Positions 6,287 through 6,489 of a DNA stretch of 6,489 nt are shown here, piece after piece (the first letter of the stretch is position 1; each line of letters begins with the position of its first letter). This DNA comes from DATKEK01 sp035512195 (GTDB taxonomy: Bacteria > Pseudomonadota > Gammaproteobacteria > Burkholderiales > Eutrophovitaceae), in NCBI GenBank assembly GCA_035512195.1, contig DATKEK010000297.1, forward strand, positions 1 to 6,489, written 5' to 3'. The translations under genes were made by a program, and so were the position numbers. A model generated the notes under the pieces. That model made no database searches, was not told the DNA's origin, and worked only from the letters and a program-made list of their open reading frames with translations.

Positions 6287-6489
6287 TCAGGCAGCTTCTG
6301 CCATGCCCGAGTGTCGCAACAAGGCTTCTATCCTCGGTTCGCGGCCACGGAACGCAACGAAAGACTCGAGCGCCGGCCGGCTGCCGCCGCGCGCAAGGAT
6401 CTCCTCGCGGAAGCGCTCGCCGATTTCCGGGTTGAGCGCGCCCTTCTCCTCGAACAGGCTGTACGCGTCCGCCGACAGCACTTCGGCCC
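6287..6489 (-). CDS. prlC: Oligopeptidase A (M3 metallopeptidase), C-terminal fragment cut by the window edge
   Basis: Only the last 66 complete codons plus the stop are inside the window; the gene continues beyond 6489. The residues match the end of oligopeptidase A: AEVLSADAYSLFEEKG, then ILARGGS and FRGREP, closely parallel to E. coli PrlC (AEVLSADAF, ILSRGGS, FRGREP). The two bases left at the edge (GG) fit the Trp codon that precedes AEV in the family. This is a cytosolic zinc endopeptidase that degrades short peptides, including cleaved signal peptides in E. coli. The zinc motif HExxH lies upstream and is not visible, so activity cannot be judged. The GTG near 6481 is an internal valine, not a start. 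It reads into the glutaredoxin-fusion gene on the same strand. Confidence 0.92.
   Translation of the reverse strand, partial: AEVLSADAYSLFEEKGALNPEIGERFREEILARGGSRPALESFVAFRGREPRIEALLRHSGMAEAA

Overview
The window reads as ordinary chromosomal backbone from a GC-rich gammaproteobacterium. The closest recognisable relatives of every gene are gammaproteobacterial: type I glutamine synthetase with an adenylylation site, an NtrB/NtrC pair, an ExoIII nuclease and the tail of oligopeptidase A. No gene or composition shift points to a plasmid, phage or island. I cannot name the genus from sequence alone.

Left part, plus strand (1-4732): the nitrogen-assimilation locus. glnA (46-1458) makes glutamine synthetase and is closed by a strong intrinsic terminator (1476-1504). 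A candidate sigma-70 promoter (1541-1569) follows. Downstream come a small exported DUF4124/coiled-coil protein (1625-2110), the sensor kinase gene glnL/ntrB (2204-3271) and the sigma-54 activator gene glnG/ntrC (3329-4732). By family knowledge, NtrB phosphorylates NtrC when nitrogen is limiting and NtrC then activates glnA and other nitrogen genes, so product and regulators sit together. The real glnA promoter and its NtrC sites would lie left of the window; the 45 bases before glnA hold only a good ribosome binding site.

Middle (4733-4908): a 176-base gap between convergent genes. It holds a near-perfect inverted repeat built from a tandem 8-mer of the form CACCAAGR. This is the only clearly non-coding, repeat-like element here.

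Right part, minus strand (4909-6489), read right to left: the 3' end of prlC/opdA (oligopeptidase A), then an exported DUF4124-glutaredoxin fusion protein, then xthA (exonuclease III). The last two overlap by four bases, so they are probably translationally coupled. All three may form one transcript.

I found no strong evidence for a previously undescribed system. The points most worth a second look are the CACCAAG inverted repeat, the glutaredoxin-like domain with a C-x3-C motif behind an export signal, and the exported coiled-coil protein inside the nitrogen regulatory locus.
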